A stretch of 64,000 nucleotides of DNA from Sphingobium cyanobacteriorum (GTDB lineage Bacteria > Pseudomonadota > Alphaproteobacteria > Sphingomonadales > Sphingomonadaceae). Made by a program: the position numbers and the translations under genes. The notes under the pieces were generated by a model that was not told the DNA's origin, did not search any database, and worked only from the letters and a program-made list of their open reading frames with translations. Location: positions 124,001 through 188,000 of the forward strand of contig NZ_JAUQOM010000002.1 in assembly GCF_030580935.1 (NCBI RefSeq), given 5' to 3'. Positions 8,682 through 19,045 of this stretch are shown here, one piece after another; positions within the stretch are counted from its first letter, which is position 1; each line of letters opens with the position of its first letter.

Positions 8682-8954
8682 TTATTTGCGCTTGCGGTTC
8701 GCAAGGAACATGCGGCCGGCCAGAACGGCCGCGCCCATGCCGAACAGGGCCATCTGTTCCGGCTCCGGCACTTGCGTCGGCGTGCCGCCCGACGAGCTTG
8801 TGGTGCCGCCCGAACTGCTGGTCGTCGTGCCGCCGCTGGACGATCCGCCGCACTTGCCGAACCAGCACCAGAAAGTGGCGTTGGCGGGCGCCGGCACAGC
8901 CGCGCCCATCAAACCGGCGGCGCCGGCCATCAGCAGCATCTTGGTCAATTTCAT
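8682..8954 (-). CDS. Short PEP-CTERM surface protein (exosortase substrate)
   Basis: 90-residue exported protein with an N-terminal signal peptide ending ANA near residue 26. A short Trp/Cys-rich patch follows (FWCWFGKCGG). The linker is made of Ser/Gly/Thr repeats, with SSSGGTT twice and a related copy, and is a likely glycosylation zone. The C-terminal sorting signal has VPEPE, a hydrophobic helix and a basic NRKRK tail. Exosortase (EpsH) recognises this signal in exopolysaccharide-producing bacteria. The exosortase gene itself is not in this window. It sits between hisF and hisE and has a sigma-54-like promoter of its own. Confidence 0.88.
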   Translation of the reverse strand: MKLTKMLLMAGAAGLMGAAVPAPANATFWCWFGKCGGSSSGGTTTSSSGGTTSSSGGTPTQVPEPEQMALFGMGAAVLAGRMFLANRKRK

Positions 8955-9016
8955 ATCACTTCACCCCGTTTTGCGTCGAACCTGTGATGGTTGATTGCGA
9001 CCCTGAACGAAGGTTA

Positions 9017-9032
9017 AGCAGGCTTTGTGCCA
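9017..9032 (-). promoter_or_regulatory. Sigma-54 (-24/-12) promoter for the PEP-CTERM gene
   Basis: On the minus strand the sequence reads TGGCACAAAGCCTGCT: a perfect TGGCAC -24 box, with GG and GC separated by exactly 10 bases and TGCT as the -12 box (consensus TTGCT). It would start transcription near 9006, about 50 bases before the ATG at 8954. Confidence 0.62.
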
Positions 9033-9094
9033 TCAGGCGGAAAGGCCAGCATTTCCCGCGCCCATACTGGTTAACGCCGGATCGGAGATCATGG

Positions 9095-9108
9095 TTACTG
9101 TAAAGTAA
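9095..9108 (-). promoter_or_regulatory. Inverted repeat upstream of the sigma-54 site, possible activator site
   Basis: TTACT-GTAA-AGTAA, a 5-bp inverted repeat about 65-75 bp upstream of the -24 box. This is where an enhancer-binding protein of the NtrC/PrsR class would be expected to bind. Assignment is by position only. Confidence 0.35.
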
Positions 9109-9117
9109 ATCGACGTT

Positions 9118-9882
9118 TCAGGCCGCTCGAACCGGCACGCCCGCCGCCGCCAGCGCGCGGTGCGCCTGCGCGATCGTATGCTGGCCGAAATGGAAGATGG
9201 AGGCAGCCAGCACCGCGCTGGCATGGCCCTGCACCACGCCCTCGACCAGATGGTCGAGCGTGCCGACGCCGCCGCTGGCGATCACCGGCACCGACACCGC
9301 ATCGGCGATGGCGCGGGTCAGCGCCAGGTCATAGCCCTGCTTCGTGCCGTCGCCGTCCATCGACGTGACGAGCAGTTCGCCCGCGCCCAGTTCCGCCAGG
9401 CGCAAGGCGTGTTCCAGTGCGTCGATGCCGGTGGGCTTGCGCCCGCCATGGGTGAAGATTTCCCAGCGGCCCTCCGCCACCCTGCGCGCGTCGACGGACC
9501 CCACGATGCACTGGCTGCCGAAGCGGTCGGCAATGTCGGCGACCAGTTCGGGCCGGGCGACCGCCGCGCTGTTGACCGCCACCTTGTCCGCCCCGGCCAG
9601 CAGCAGCGCGCGCGCATCTTCCGGCGTGCGCACCCCGCCGCCCACGGTGACGGGCATGAAGCAGACTTGCGCCGTGCGGCGCACCACGTCCAGGATGGTG
9701 CCGCGCGCCTCATGCGTCGCGGTGATGTCGAGGAAGCAGAGTTCGTCCGCCCCCGCCGCGTCATAGAGCTTCGCCTGCTCGACCGGATCGCCGGCATCCT
9801 TCAGGTCAACGAAATTCACGCCCTTCACCACGCGCCCGTTGGCAACGTCGAGGCAGGGGATGACACGGGTGCGGACGGTCAT
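9118..9882 (-). CDS. hisF: Imidazole glycerol phosphate synthase, cyclase subunit
   Basis: 254-residue TIM-barrel protein that joins ammonia from HisH to PRFAR, giving imidazole glycerol phosphate and AICAR. The family start [17 protein letters not shown] holds the first catalytic Asp (residue 12). GSVDARR in the middle holds the second, and ASGGVG forms a phosphate-binding loop. Its start overlaps the stop of hisA by 4 bp, so the his genes are translationally coupled. Confidence 0.97.
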   Translation of the reverse strand: MTVRTRVIPCLDVANGRVVKGVNFVDLKDAGDPVEQAKLYDAAGADELCFLDITATHEARGTILDVVRRTAQVCFMPVTVGGGVRTPEDARALLLAGADKVAVNSAAVARPELVADIADRFGSQCIVGSVDARRVAEGRWEIFTHGGRKPTGIDALEHALRLAELGAGELLVTSMDGDGTKQGYDLALTRAIADAVSVPVIASGGVGTLDHLVEGVVQGHASAVLAASIFHFGQHTIAQAHRALAAAGVPVRAA

Positions 9883-10616
9883 GCCGCCGCCTGCGCCACC
9901 GCCAGCGCGGTTTTGAGGTCCAGCCGCCCGTCATAGAGCGCGCGGCCGGTGATGACGCCTTCGATCCCGTCGTCGGCGTGCAGGCTGAGGATGCGGATAT
10001 CCGCGATCCCCGCCACGCCGCCGCTGGCGATCACCGGAATGTCGGTGGCGCGGGCGAGGTCGACGGTGGCGTCGACATTGCAGCCCTTGAGCATCCCGTC
10101 GCGGCCCACATCGGTGAACAGCAGCGACGCGACGCCCGCATCCTCGAACCGGCGGGCCAGGTCGATCACGGGCATGTCGCTCTTTTCCGCCCAGCCGTCG
10201 GTCGCGACAAAGCCGTCGCGCGCATCGACCGCCACGACGATGCCGCCGGGAAAGTCGCGCGCCGCCGCCTTGACGAAGGCGGGGTCTTTCAGCGCCGCCG
10301 TGCCGATGACGATGCGCGATACGCCCAGGTCGAACCAGCGCTCCACCGATTCGCGGTTGCGGATGCCGCCGCCCAGTTGGACATGGCCGGGGAAGGCGGC
10401 GACGATCGCCTCGACCGCCTGCGCATTGACCGCATGCCCGGCGAAACTGCCGTCCAGGTCGACGACATGGAGATGCTGGGCGCCAGCCTCCGCAAAGAGC
10501 AGTGCCTGCGCGGCGGGATCGTCGCCATAGACGGTGGCCCGGTCCATGTCGCCTTCTGCCAGGCGGACGACCTGCCCGTTTTTCAGGTCGATGGCGGGAA
10601 AGACGATCAGGGACAT
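9879..10616 (-). CDS. hisA: Phosphoribosyl-formimino-AICAR-phosphate isomerase
   Basis: 245-residue TIM barrel that performs the Amadori isomerisation of ProFAR to PRFAR. The catalytic Asp is in [13 protein letters not shown], and the second Asp in [17 protein letters not shown] and ASGGVAG are the phosphate grips. It lies 27 bp after hisH and overlaps hisF by 4 bp. Confidence 0.97.
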   Translation of the reverse strand: MSLIVFPAIDLKNGQVVRLAEGDMDRATVYGDDPAAQALLFAEAGAQHLHVVDLDGSFAGHAVNAQAVEAIVAAFPGHVQLGGGIRNRESVERWFDLGVSRIVIGTAALKDPAFVKAAARDFPGGIVVAVDARDGFVATDGWAEKSDMPVIDLARRFEDAGVASLLFTDVGRDGMLKGCNVDATVDLARATDIPVIASGGVAGIADIRILSLHADDGIEGVITGRALYDGRLDLKTALAVAQAAA

Positions 10617-10643
10617 GGGTTCAACCTTTGCGCGAACGGAGGC

Positions 10644-11261
10644 TCAGGGCCGCCAGTCGAGAAAACGGGACAGGAAGGACAGGCCGTAGCGCTGGCTCTT
10701 TTCCGGGTGGAACTGGCAGCCGATGATGGTGTCACGCGCGACCGCGGCGACCAGCGGCCCGCCATGGTCGGTCGTCGCGGCGACATGGCGCGCGTCCGCC
10801 GCTTCGAAATGATAGCTGTGCAGGAAATAGGCTTCGCCCGCTTCGATCAGGGGCGGCGCGCCGTGCAGCACCACATCGTTCCAGCCCATATGCGGCACTT
10901 TGACCGCCGCGTCGGCCGGTTCGATCAGGCGCACGGTGCCCGGAATCCAGCCCAGCCCGTCATGCCGGCCGAACTCCTCGCCCGCGTCCGCCAGCAACTG
11001 CATCCCCACGCATACGCCCAGGAACGGCACGCCGCGCTGGTTCACCGCCTGCGTCATCGCGTCCACCATGCCGGGGATCGCGACCAGCGCATCGCGGCAG
11101 GCGCGGAACGCGCCCACGCCCGGCAGGACGATGCGGTCGGCTTTCGCCACGACATCGGCGTCGGCGGTGATGGTGACAGTGTCCGCGCCCGCCTTGCGCA
11201 GGGCGTTATGGACCGAATGGAGATTGCCCGCGCCGTAATCGATGAGGGCGATATGGGTCAC
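10644..11261 (-). CDS. hisH: Imidazole glycerol phosphate synthase, glutaminase subunit
   Basis: 205-residue class-I glutamine amidotransferase that supplies ammonia to HisF. The nucleophile Cys84 lies in GVCVGMQLL, and the His/Glu pair is in CQFHPEKSQ. The start is GTG at 11261 ([12 protein letters not shown]), overlapping the hisB stop in GTGA. The open frame reaches 11498, but that part is antisense-like hisB sequence in another frame and not HisH. Confidence 0.96.
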   Translation of the reverse strand: MTHIALIDYGAGNLHSVHNALRKAGADTVTITADADVVAKADRIVLPGVGAFRACRDALVAIPGMVDAMTQAVNQRGVPFLGVCVGMQLLADAGEEFGRHDGLGWIPGTVRLIEPADAAVKVPHMGWNDVVLHGAPPLIEAGEAYFLHSYHFEAADARHVAATTDHGGPLVAAVARDTIIGCQFHPEKSQRYGLSFLSRFLDWRP

Positions 11262-11845
11262 AACATGCCCTTGGTGGAGGGAATCGCGTCCGCCTTGCGC
11301 GGGTCGATCTCCACCGCCTGACGCAGCGCGCGGGCCAGCCCCTTGAACGCGCTTTCGGCGATATGGTGGTTGTTGCTGCCATAGAGCAGTTCGATATGCA
11401 GCGTGATCCCGGCCGCCTGGGCGAAGCTGTGGAAGAAATGCTCCACCATCTCCGTGTCCCATTCGCCGATCCTGGTGACGGTGAAGGGCAGGTTGCACAC
11501 CAGCCAGGGGCGGCCCGAAATGTCGAGCGCGACGCGGCTCAGCGTCTCGTCCATCGGCGAATAGACGCTGCCATAGCGGCTGATGCCGCGCTTGTCGCCC
11601 AGCGCGCTGGCCAGCGCCTCGCCGATGGCGATGGCGGTATCCTCGGTCGTGTGATGCTGGTCGATATGCAGGTCGCCCACCGTCTTGACGGTCATGTCGA
11701 TCAGCGAGTGGCGCGACAGTTGCTCGATCATATGATCGAGGAAGCCGATGCCCGTCGACACCGTATAAAGGCCCGTTCCGTCGAGGTTGACGGTGACGTC
11801 GATCTGGGTTTCCGCCGTGTTGCGGTGAATCTCGGCCGTGCGCAT
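11258..11845 (-). CDS. hisB: Imidazoleglycerol-phosphate dehydratase
   Basis: 195-residue monofunctional HisB, the manganese-dependent dehydratase of histidine synthesis. It shows the duplicated His-rich metal sites, [14 protein letters not shown] and [21 protein letters not shown], then [11 protein letters not shown] and [20 protein letters not shown]. The ATG at 11845 is chosen to give the usual length. An ATG ten codons upstream at 11875 is possible. First gene of the operon, with an 86-bp divergent spacer to sspB. Confidence 0.95.
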   Translation of the reverse strand: MRTAEIHRNTAETQIDVTVNLDGTGLYTVSTGIGFLDHMIEQLSRHSLIDMTVKTVGDLHIDQHHTTEDTAIAIGEALASALGDKRGISRYGSVYSPMDETLSRVALDISGRPWLVCNLPFTVTRIGEWDTEMVEHFFHSFAQAAGITLHIELLYGSNNHHIAESAFKGLARALRQAVEIDPRKADAIPSTKGML

Positions 11846-11931
11846 GGCCGCCCTATAGCGCGTGGCGCGCGTCATGCAATCTGCTCTTGCAGGGGTTGAC
11901 CGCCTGTTTCGCGCCGTTAGGACATTGGGCC

Positions 11932-12408
11932 ATGAGCGATGATCTGCCCGACAGCCTGATTCCCTATGACGAAATCGTGCAGGAGGCGCTGCGCGCGGTC
12001 GTCGGCCGGGTGCTGGGCGAGGTGCAGCAGACCGGCGGCCTGCCCGGCGCGCACCATTTCTACATCACCTTCAAGACGCAGGCGCCCGGCGTCGATATCC
12101 CCAGGCATCTGATCGAGCGCTTCCCGGACGAGATGACCATCGTCCTGCAAAATAAATATTGGGACCTGAAGGTCAGTGACCGCCATTTCGAGGTCAGCCT
12201 GACCTTCAATCAGGTCGCGGCCCACCTCAACATCCCCTTCAGCGCGATCACCGCCTTCGTCGATCCCGCCGTCAACTTCGCGCTGCAATTCCAGGTCGCC
12301 GCCGACGAACTGCCGCAGCCCCATGACGAAGCGGAAAATGACGGCCCGCAAGTGGTGGCGGAAGATGGCTCCAATGTCGTGACCGTGGACTTCGGGAAGA
12401 AGAAGTAG
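11932..12408 (+). CDS. sspB: ClpXP adaptor SspB, alphaproteobacterial type
   Basis: 158 residues. SspB binds ssrA-tagged proteins and delivers them to ClpXP. The N-terminal part ([15 protein letters not shown]) and the substrate-binding beta fold ([24 protein letters not shown]-like [19 protein letters not shown]) follow the family. A flexible acidic linker leads to a C-terminal hydrophobic ClpX-docking tail ending [10 protein letters not shown]. The start is ATG at 11932; the frame is open further upstream but without family similarity. Confidence 0.92.
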   Translation: MSDDLPDSLIPYDEIVQEALRAVVGRVLGEVQQTGGLPGAHHFYITFKTQAPGVDIPRHLIERFPDEMTIVLQNKYWDLKVSDRHFEVSLTFNQVAAHLNIPFSAITAFVDPAVNFALQFQVAADELPQPHDEAENDGPQVVAEDGSNVVTVDFGKKK

Positions 12409-12722
12409 GCGGCGGGCGGCGCGTCGCGCGCTTGCGCGGCCGGTTGAGGGGGCTGCGTCGATCTTTGGCCGGTAGGCGAATGTCCGGTCCGGAACGATGA
12501 TATGGCGACACCTGCCGCTGGCGCGCACTCACCGACCAGCCCCGATTGTTCAAAACATTCCCCGCGGACGTCGGGCCTTGAGAGAAGCTGCCGAGCGGGT
12601 TGGTCAAAACAGACGACCGCAACGCGCCTCAACTGCGATCTTTCGCGCGAACGCATAGGTTAATTACTTGGTATTTTCCATGCACCGATTTACGCTTTGG
12701 AGCAGGGAGTATCTGGGGACAC
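12409..12722. other. Intergenic stretch, no gene seen
   Basis: After the sspB stop there is a GC-rich, hairpin-capable stretch (to about 12460). Base composition then shifts to more A/T, especially 12650-12720. I see no conserved reading frame. It probably holds the sspB transcript end and the promoter of the next gene. Confidence 0.5.
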
Positions 12723-13256
12723 ATGAAGAACTTCTGGAAACTGATCGTCTTTGTGGGATCGCCCTTGCTGGCGTTGATCGCTTTTATGGCGAACCAGTCC
12801 GCAAGCGAGATGCAATCCAACCTCACCAGCTACGCAACAAACCCGCTGGTCCGCTCATTGCCAAACTGGCTCTTCAGGATCATGCAGACGGATTGGTTTT
12901 TAGCCGTCGCGTTTTTCGTGCTTGGATGCGTCGCAACCGTGTTTGTTCGTCGTTGGCTGGCGAAGCGAGGCAGGCTGAGCCCGTTTGAGGCTTTGACTAA
13001 TGATGTATCGCTTGCCGCTTACTCGCTCGACAACAGCAGCAGTATGTTCACCAATCCAGCGGTCATCGCCAATCTAAACGTGGTAATGAATAAGCTGCAT
13101 CGGCATGGCTTTGCTACCCCGCCAGCTAACAATGGCGGCTTCGCGAAAGAAAAAATCTCGTACTATCTCCATCAAGTAGCGGCATACATGAAGGAGGATG
13201 GCATCGCCTCTGCCAAGCGATCCGCACAATCCATTGTCGACGGCTGGAACAAGTAA
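12723..13256 (+). CDS. Hypothetical two-helix membrane protein, atypical composition
   Basis: 177 residues with hydrophobic helices at about 7-24 and 60-78, then a soluble C-terminal domain of about 95 residues with no motif I recognise. The start is ATG 12723, preceded by AGGGAG further upstream. Its codon use (many A/T-ending codons) and base content are clearly less GC-rich than the flanking sspB and fumC genes, and it has long spacers on both sides. This fits a recently acquired single gene. Confidence 0.68.
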   Translation: MKNFWKLIVFVGSPLLALIAFMANQSASEMQSNLTSYATNPLVRSLPNWLFRIMQTDWFLAVAFFVLGCVATVFVRRWLAKRGRLSPFEALTNDVSLAAYSLDNSSSMFTNPAVIANLNVVMNKLHRHGFATPPANNGGFAKEKISYYLHQVAAYMKEDGIASAKRSAQSIVDGWNK

Positions 13257-13589
13257 GCTGGCTTTAGGGAGAGCAGGGTAGCCGTTCTACGCATCGATCG
13301 GGACAGCAGAAATGTCTCGAATTTGGGCAAAAATTTGAACGTCCGCTTCTAAGCATAGGCAAATCGCCGTCCAACGACTTAAGTTGGCACCTTCCCGTCA
13401 CCCCGCCCCCTGTCCTACACGCCACCTCTCCGCTATCCTCCGCAAACATGCAAAGGCGCACACAGGAGAAGTTTGAGAAGTTTCGGCGCGCGGACGACCC
13501 GGTATATCCCGGACCGATTGGTTTTCCGTGGCTTACCCTTCAATGGCCACCTGTATCCGCGATCCAAACCCCACCGGGAGCCTGCCAGA
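13257..13589. other. Intergenic stretch upstream of fumC
   Basis: About 330 bp without a convincing gene. Short frames (for example 13448-13590) have no good start signal and no recognisable sequence. It presumably contains the fumC promoter and leader. Confidence 0.5.
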
Positions 13590-14975
<1,386 letters not shown>

Positions 14976-15024
14976 TCCACATCAACATGGCGGAACCGGC
15001 GGGGGTTCGATACATTGATGCCTT

Positions 15025-15375
15025 ATGAAAAAGACTCCGCTCACCCCCGCCGCGCCGCTGGTCACGATACGCCCGCCCAAAAAGGCCGGCCTGCTCAGAA
15101 AGGCGGCGCGGCTGGGGGCCACGGTCGTTGCGGCACGGGTCGCGGCGGCGACGGGCAAGAAGGGAGTCGTCGGCCTGATCGCCGGGGCCGGGGCCAAGCG
15201 ACTGATCATGCGCTTTCCCGCCGGCGCGCTGTTCGTGACCGGCGCCTATATGGCGGGCAGGCTTTATGAAGTGAAGCGCGATGCGGATCGGAAGAAGGCG
15301 CAGAAGCTGCTGCCCGATCATAGTGATGCGGCCATCCCGATCGAAAGCGCCCGTAAAGCCCGCACCGGCCCCTAG
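15025..15375 (+). CDS. Small basic protein with a hydrophobic segment, unknown function
   Basis: 116 residues: a basic Lys/Arg-rich N-terminus with PPKKAG, an Ala/Gly-rich amphipathic middle (28-60), a hydrophobic stretch (about 62-82, FPAGALFVTGAYMAGRLY) and a charged tail. It starts 50 bp after fumC on the same strand. It may be membrane-associated. I do not recognise the family. Confidence 0.68.
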   Translation: MKKTPLTPAAPLVTIRPPKKAGLLRKAARLGATVVAARVAAATGKKGVVGLIAGAGAKRLIMRFPAGALFVTGAYMAGRLYEVKRDADRKKAQKLLPDHSDAAIPIESARKARTGP

Positions 15376-15409
15376 CGCGCTCCTCTTTTCTGTCGTCGCA
15401 TCATTTCTG

Positions 15410-15436
15410 GCGGAAAAGCGGTTCCCGTTTTTCCGC
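15410..15436. repeat. Palindromic intergenic element (GCGGAAAA...TTTTCCGC)
   Basis: 8-bp inverted repeat with an 11-base centre, followed by ACGATGCTC. This matches a dispersed extragenic palindrome that I associate with alphaproteobacterial genomes. A related half copy lies at about 29548-29573 next to purN. It could form a hairpin after the upstream gene. Confidence 0.5.
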
Positions 15437-15498
15437 ACGATGCTCTGGCAACGCAAGCGACCTCTTGCAAAAACGCCGCTGCGGCGTCACTAGCGGCC

Positions 15499-16164
15499 AT
15501 GGCCGACACCATTTCCTCCGAGACTCCCGACTTCAAGCGGCGGGGCGTCCTTTTCGTCCTTTCCTCGCCTTCGGGCGCGGGCAAATCCACCATCGCGCGC
15601 AAGCTGCTGGCTGCCGAGCCGGACCTGTCCATGTCGGTATCGGCCACCACGCGGCCGATGCGCCCTGGCGAGGTTGACGGCAGGGATTATCATTTCGTCG
15701 ATCTGGAAGAATTTCGCCGGATGACCGGGGAGCATGAATTTCTGGAATGGGCGCATGTGTTCGGCCAGCGCTACGGCACCCCGCGCGCGCCGGTGGAAGC
15801 GATGCTGAAATCGGGCAAGGACGTGTTGTTCGACATCGACTGGCAGGGCGCGCAGCAATTGCACCAGATTGCCGGCGGCGATGTCGTCCGCATCTTCATC
15901 CTGCCGCCCTCGATGGCGGAGCTGGAGCGCCGGCTGCGCGGGCGGGCGACCGACAGTGAGGACGTGATCGAGGGCCGCATGGCGCGCGCCGCGAACGAGA
16001 TCGCCCATTGGGACGGCTATGACTATGTGCTCTGCAATGTCGATGCCGATGATTGCTTCCGCCGGGTGCAGACGATCCTGCACGCCGAACGGATGAAGCG
16101 CAGCCGCCAGACCGGCCTGATCGGCTTCATCCGCAAGCTCAGCCGTTACCACCAGGACGATTAA
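15499..16164 (+). CDS. gmk: Guanylate kinase
   Basis: 221-residue nucleotide kinase making GDP from GMP and ATP. The P-loop is SSPSGAGKST, the GMP-binding region is SVSATTRPMRPGEVDGRDYHFV, and the lid and adenine regions match the family. The start is ATG 15499. Its TAA stop shares the palindrome TTAA with the stop of the convergent midA gene, so the two genes overlap by 4 bp at their 3' ends. Confidence 0.96.
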   Translation: MADTISSETPDFKRRGVLFVLSSPSGAGKSTIARKLLAAEPDLSMSVSATTRPMRPGEVDGRDYHFVDLEEFRRMTGEHEFLEWAHVFGQRYGTPRAPVEAMLKSGKDVLFDIDWQGAQQLHQIAGGDVVRIFILPPSMAELERRLRGRATDSEDVIEGRMARAANEIAHWDGYDYVLCNVDADDCFRRVQTILHAERMKRSRQTGLIGFIRKLSRYHQDD

Positions 16165-17243
16165 GGCCGTTCGAACCCGGCCGGGTCCGCCCAGTCGGGA
16201 TGGGTCCAGGCCATCGCCTTGAACAATGTGCCCATTTCCGCGCCGTCGGTCAGGCGGTGGCGGGCGGCGTCGATTTCGGCGGCGCGCTCCGGCGCGGCGC
16301 GGGCAAGCTGGTCGGCGCGGGCGTCCAGCCCAAGCTGGCGCAGGAAATCGCCCTGGCCCACCGGGCCATGGACGCGCAAGCCCGCCTGCCGCGCCATATT
16401 GCCCAGCATGGTGAAATCGACATGGGTGGTCAGGTCGACCTCGCCCGGATCGGCGAAGGGATCGGCAAAGCGGTGCCCCTTGACCGCCTGCAACGTGTCG
16501 CCCAGCGCCGGGCCTTCATAGCCATAGTCGATGATGATGGCCGTGCCGCCCTGCTTGGCGATGCGGTGGGCCAGCGCATAGGCGATGCCTGCGCCCACGA
16601 TCGGGCTTTCGATGATCGCCCCGTCGCTGGCCTGACCGGCGATCGGGGGCAGGCCCGATTCGATGCGGCGATAGCCGGGCACGGGAATGAAGCGGCCCTC
16701 CGTCTCGCGGCAGATGACGACCCGCTCGCGCCATTCATCCCCCACCCGGATGCACTGGCGGACCGGCAGGGCGTCGAAAAATTCATTGGCGACCACCAGC
16801 AGCGGGCCGGTATCGGGCAGGCTGTCGATGCCGTCATGATGGACCGCATGGGGCAGCAGGGCGCGTTGGCGGCCGCGCAGCACCGGGCTGGTTTCCACCA
16901 GATGCACCTTGGGCGCGAGCACCGCGCGCTCCATCGCCCGCAGTGCGTCCGCCGCCAGCGTGCCGCGGCCCGGCCCCAGTTCGGCATAGACCGGATCGGG
17001 GCGGCGGCCCGACCGCATCCACATGTCGGCCAGCGCCAGGCCGATCAGTTCGCCGAACATCTGGCTGATTTCCGGCGCGGTGGTGAAATCGCCATCCGCG
17101 CCCAGCGGGTCGCGGGTGGCGTAATAATGCTGGTTCGCCTCGCCGATATAATGGGCGACGGAGATCGGCCCGCCCGATGCGATCTGCCGCGCCAGCCGGT
17201 CGGCCAGCGAAGCCGGCTCAGGCGACACTGTTCGTCCCGGCAA
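16161..17243 (-). CDS. MidA/NDUFAF7-family SAM-dependent methyltransferase
   Basis: 360 residues, homologous to mitochondrial NDUFAF7, which dimethylates an arginine of a complex I subunit during assembly. Markers are [20 protein letters not shown] at the N-terminus, the AdoMet loop ELGPGRGTL, and [14 protein letters not shown]. The start is ambiguous: ATG 17243 overlaps lgt by 26 bp, and GTG 17228 overlaps by 11 bp. It is in the same operon as lgt. The complex I role is inferred from the family. Confidence 0.88.
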   Translation of the reverse strand: MPGRTVSPEPASLADRLARQIASGGPISVAHYIGEANQHYYATRDPLGADGDFTTAPEISQMFGELIGLALADMWMRSGRRPDPVYAELGPGRGTLAADALRAMERAVLAPKVHLVETSPVLRGRQRALLPHAVHHDGIDSLPDTGPLLVVANEFFDALPVRQCIRVGDEWRERVVICRETEGRFIPVPGYRRIESGLPPIAGQASDGAIIESPIVGAGIAYALAHRIAKQGGTAIIIDYGYEGPALGDTLQAVKGHRFADPFADPGEVDLTTHVDFTMLGNMARQAGLRVHGPVGQGDFLRQLGLDARADQLARAAPERAAEIDAARHRLTDGAEMGTLFKAMAWTHPDWADPAGFERP

Positions 17244-18084
17244 TCGGTTCCACCCGCACCCGGCGCCGCCCGGCGGTGGCGATCAGGTAAAGGCCGCCGA
17301 CGATCATCGGGATGCACAGCCACTGGCCCATATGCAGGCCGGTGCGCGCGGCGAATTCCATCAACTGCGCGTCGGCTTCCCGGACATATTCCACCCCGAA
17401 CCGGAAGCAGCCATAGCCCAGGATGAAGAGGCCGACGAGCATCCCCGGCTTGTAGCGCGCGCGGGTTTTCCAGAAGGCGAAGGCGAGGATCAGGAACAGC
17501 ACCACGCCCTCCAGCGCGGCTTCGTAAAGCTGGCTGGGATGGCGGGCGAAGGGGCCGCCGGTGGGAAAGACGATCGCCCAGGGCACATCGGTTTCCTTGC
17601 CCCACAATTCCCCGTTCACGAAATTGGCGAGCCGGCCGAAGAACAGGCCGAAGGGCACGACGCAGGCGACATAGTCATGGATGCGCAGCCAGGAGAGCTT
17701 TTCCTTCCACGCCATGTAGAGGATGCCGAGCGACACGCCGATCGCGCCGCCATGGAAGGACATGCCGCCATTCCACAGCTTGAAGATGTCGAGCGGGTGG
17801 GCAAGGATTTCGGGCTGGTAGAAGATCACATAGGCCAGCCGCCCGCCGATGATGATGCCCAGCGTCGCGTAGAAGATCATGTCGTCGGCATGGCGGCGGC
17901 CCATCGGCGATCCCGGCTGGGCCACCAGTTTGAGCAGATACCAGTAACCGATCAGGATGCCCGCCAGATAGGCGAGGCTGTACCATTTGAGCGTGAAGAA
18001 GCCCAGATCGAGCGCGACCGGGTCCAGCCCCAGATCTTTGAAATGAATCGCGCCCGAAGCGGCGGCGGCAAGGTCCAGGATCAA
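17218..18084 (-). CDS. lgt: Prolipoprotein diacylglyceryl transferase
   Basis: 288-residue inner-membrane enzyme that attaches diacylglycerol to the lipobox Cys of prolipoproteins, including several in this window. It has seven hydrophobic segments, [17 protein letters not shown], and the family signature [16 protein letters not shown]. The start is TTG at 18084: AAGGGGA lies a few bases upstream, there is no in-frame ATG nearby, and it gives the usual N-terminus. The longer frame to 18255 has no similarity. Confidence 0.95.
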   Translation of the reverse strand: MILDLAAAASGAIHFKDLGLDPVALDLGFFTLKWYSLAYLAGILIGYWYLLKLVAQPGSPMGRRHADDMIFYATLGIIIGGRLAYVIFYQPEILAHPLDIFKLWNGGMSFHGGAIGVSLGILYMAWKEKLSWLRIHDYVACVVPFGLFFGRLANFVNGELWGKETDVPWAIVFPTGGPFARHPSQLYEAALEGVVLFLILAFAFWKTRARYKPGMLVGLFILGYGCFRFGVEYVREADAQLMEFAARTGLHMGQWLCIPMIVGGLYLIATAGRRRVRVEPIAGTNSVA

Positions 18085-18519
18085 AACGGCGTCCCCTTGG
18101 GAATTGGAGTGCGGGCATAGAACAAGCGGCGGGGAAGATGAAGGGGGAACGGGGATTTGATGGCGCAGGCGCGTCGCGAAAGCGTCGGTTGCGTATCCCG
18201 TTCGAAGTTCACACCGTCGTCGGGTGTTTGGGGGCAAAAGTACCGCCGAGGCCATCGCGAGGCTATCGCGAGGCCACAGGCGGGTAACGGAACGGTCATG
18301 ATCGGGTCACGCCGACGCGCCGGGGGCGCGCCGGGACGCGCCTGCTGCGCGCCGCGGATGCGACGGGCAGCGACTGGCAGGCGTGGGGGGGGGTGACGAG
18401 GGGGGCTGGTCCATCGGTGAGGGTAAACCAGAGAATGGCGGAATAGGAAAGACTGTGGTGCGGGGGAACGAAAGCTGACTGGGGGACTGTCCGCCGACGG
18501 AGTGAGCAATGGTCGCTGA
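18085..18519. other. Non-coding stretch upstream of lgt
   Basis: No gene is evident. It contains a short tandem (ATCGCGAGGC about 12 bases apart near 18252-18275), a run of nine or so G at about 18386-18394, and GC-rich hairpin-prone sequence around 18310-18360. The lgt promoter should lie at its left end. Confidence 0.45.
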
Positions 18520-18726
18520 CGACCATTTGTTGCCGTTCGGCGCGGGGCGTGCCGCTCCCGATTGCAGACGCTCGCCAACGATGGCACGCATGTCGCTGAA
18601 GAAAGCGGAAAGGGCTGGGCATTGGAACTTGGAGATAATGAAACAGGCCTTCTGGAAGACTGCCACGAGGACTGGCGGGCGTTGTGGGAGATACCGGCGG
18701 GTCCGACGACCAGGAGCATCGAATAA
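18520..18726 (+). pseudogene. C-terminal fragment of an unidentified protein
   Basis: An open stretch with protein-like composition but no ATG or GTG start; only TTG 18562 is available. It encodes a tail with ...GWALELGDNETGLLEDC then HEDWRALWEIPAGP and ends in TAA. The acidic, Trp-containing segment does not look random, so this is probably the 3' remnant of a gene whose 5' part has been lost. The family is not recognised. Confidence 0.35.
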
Positions 18727-18741
18727 AGTGTTGGTTTTCTC

Positions 18742-18960
18742 GTGCCTCTTATTGAGGGTGGCTACCTAACAACGCTTGAAGTTACTGCATGGGAGCAGGC
18801 AAGGGCTGCTGCGCCCATGAACAGGGATGATGCTTTGACTGTCGTGAAAAGAAGCGAGAACTACATTCCACCGGCGAATGAAGGCGCGACCTTTTATTTG
18901 CTGTCCATCACGCCTCAAGGCGAAGCTGCCATCCCGTCGGGGGCGTTCCCGAACGATTGA
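18742..18960 (+). CDS. Possible small protein or gene fragment in a low-GC patch
   Basis: 72-codon frame from GTG 18742 with lower GC than the surroundings and a sensible residue mix (TTLEVTAWEQ, NYIPPANEGATFYLL). There is no clear ribosome binding site, and it begins 15 bases after the preceding fragment. It may be a small gene or a second remnant. No family recognised. Confidence 0.3.
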   Translation: MPLIEGGYLTTLEVTAWEQARAAAPMNRDDALTVVKRSENYIPPANEGATFYLLSITPQGEAAIPSGAFPND

Positions 18961-19045
18961 TCCATCCGGTTCTGCTTCGTCCGCTGCCGTGCCCGAAACG
19001 GACAGTCTCCGAACCACCCTGATGGCCACTGGCGAGGCGACTGGA

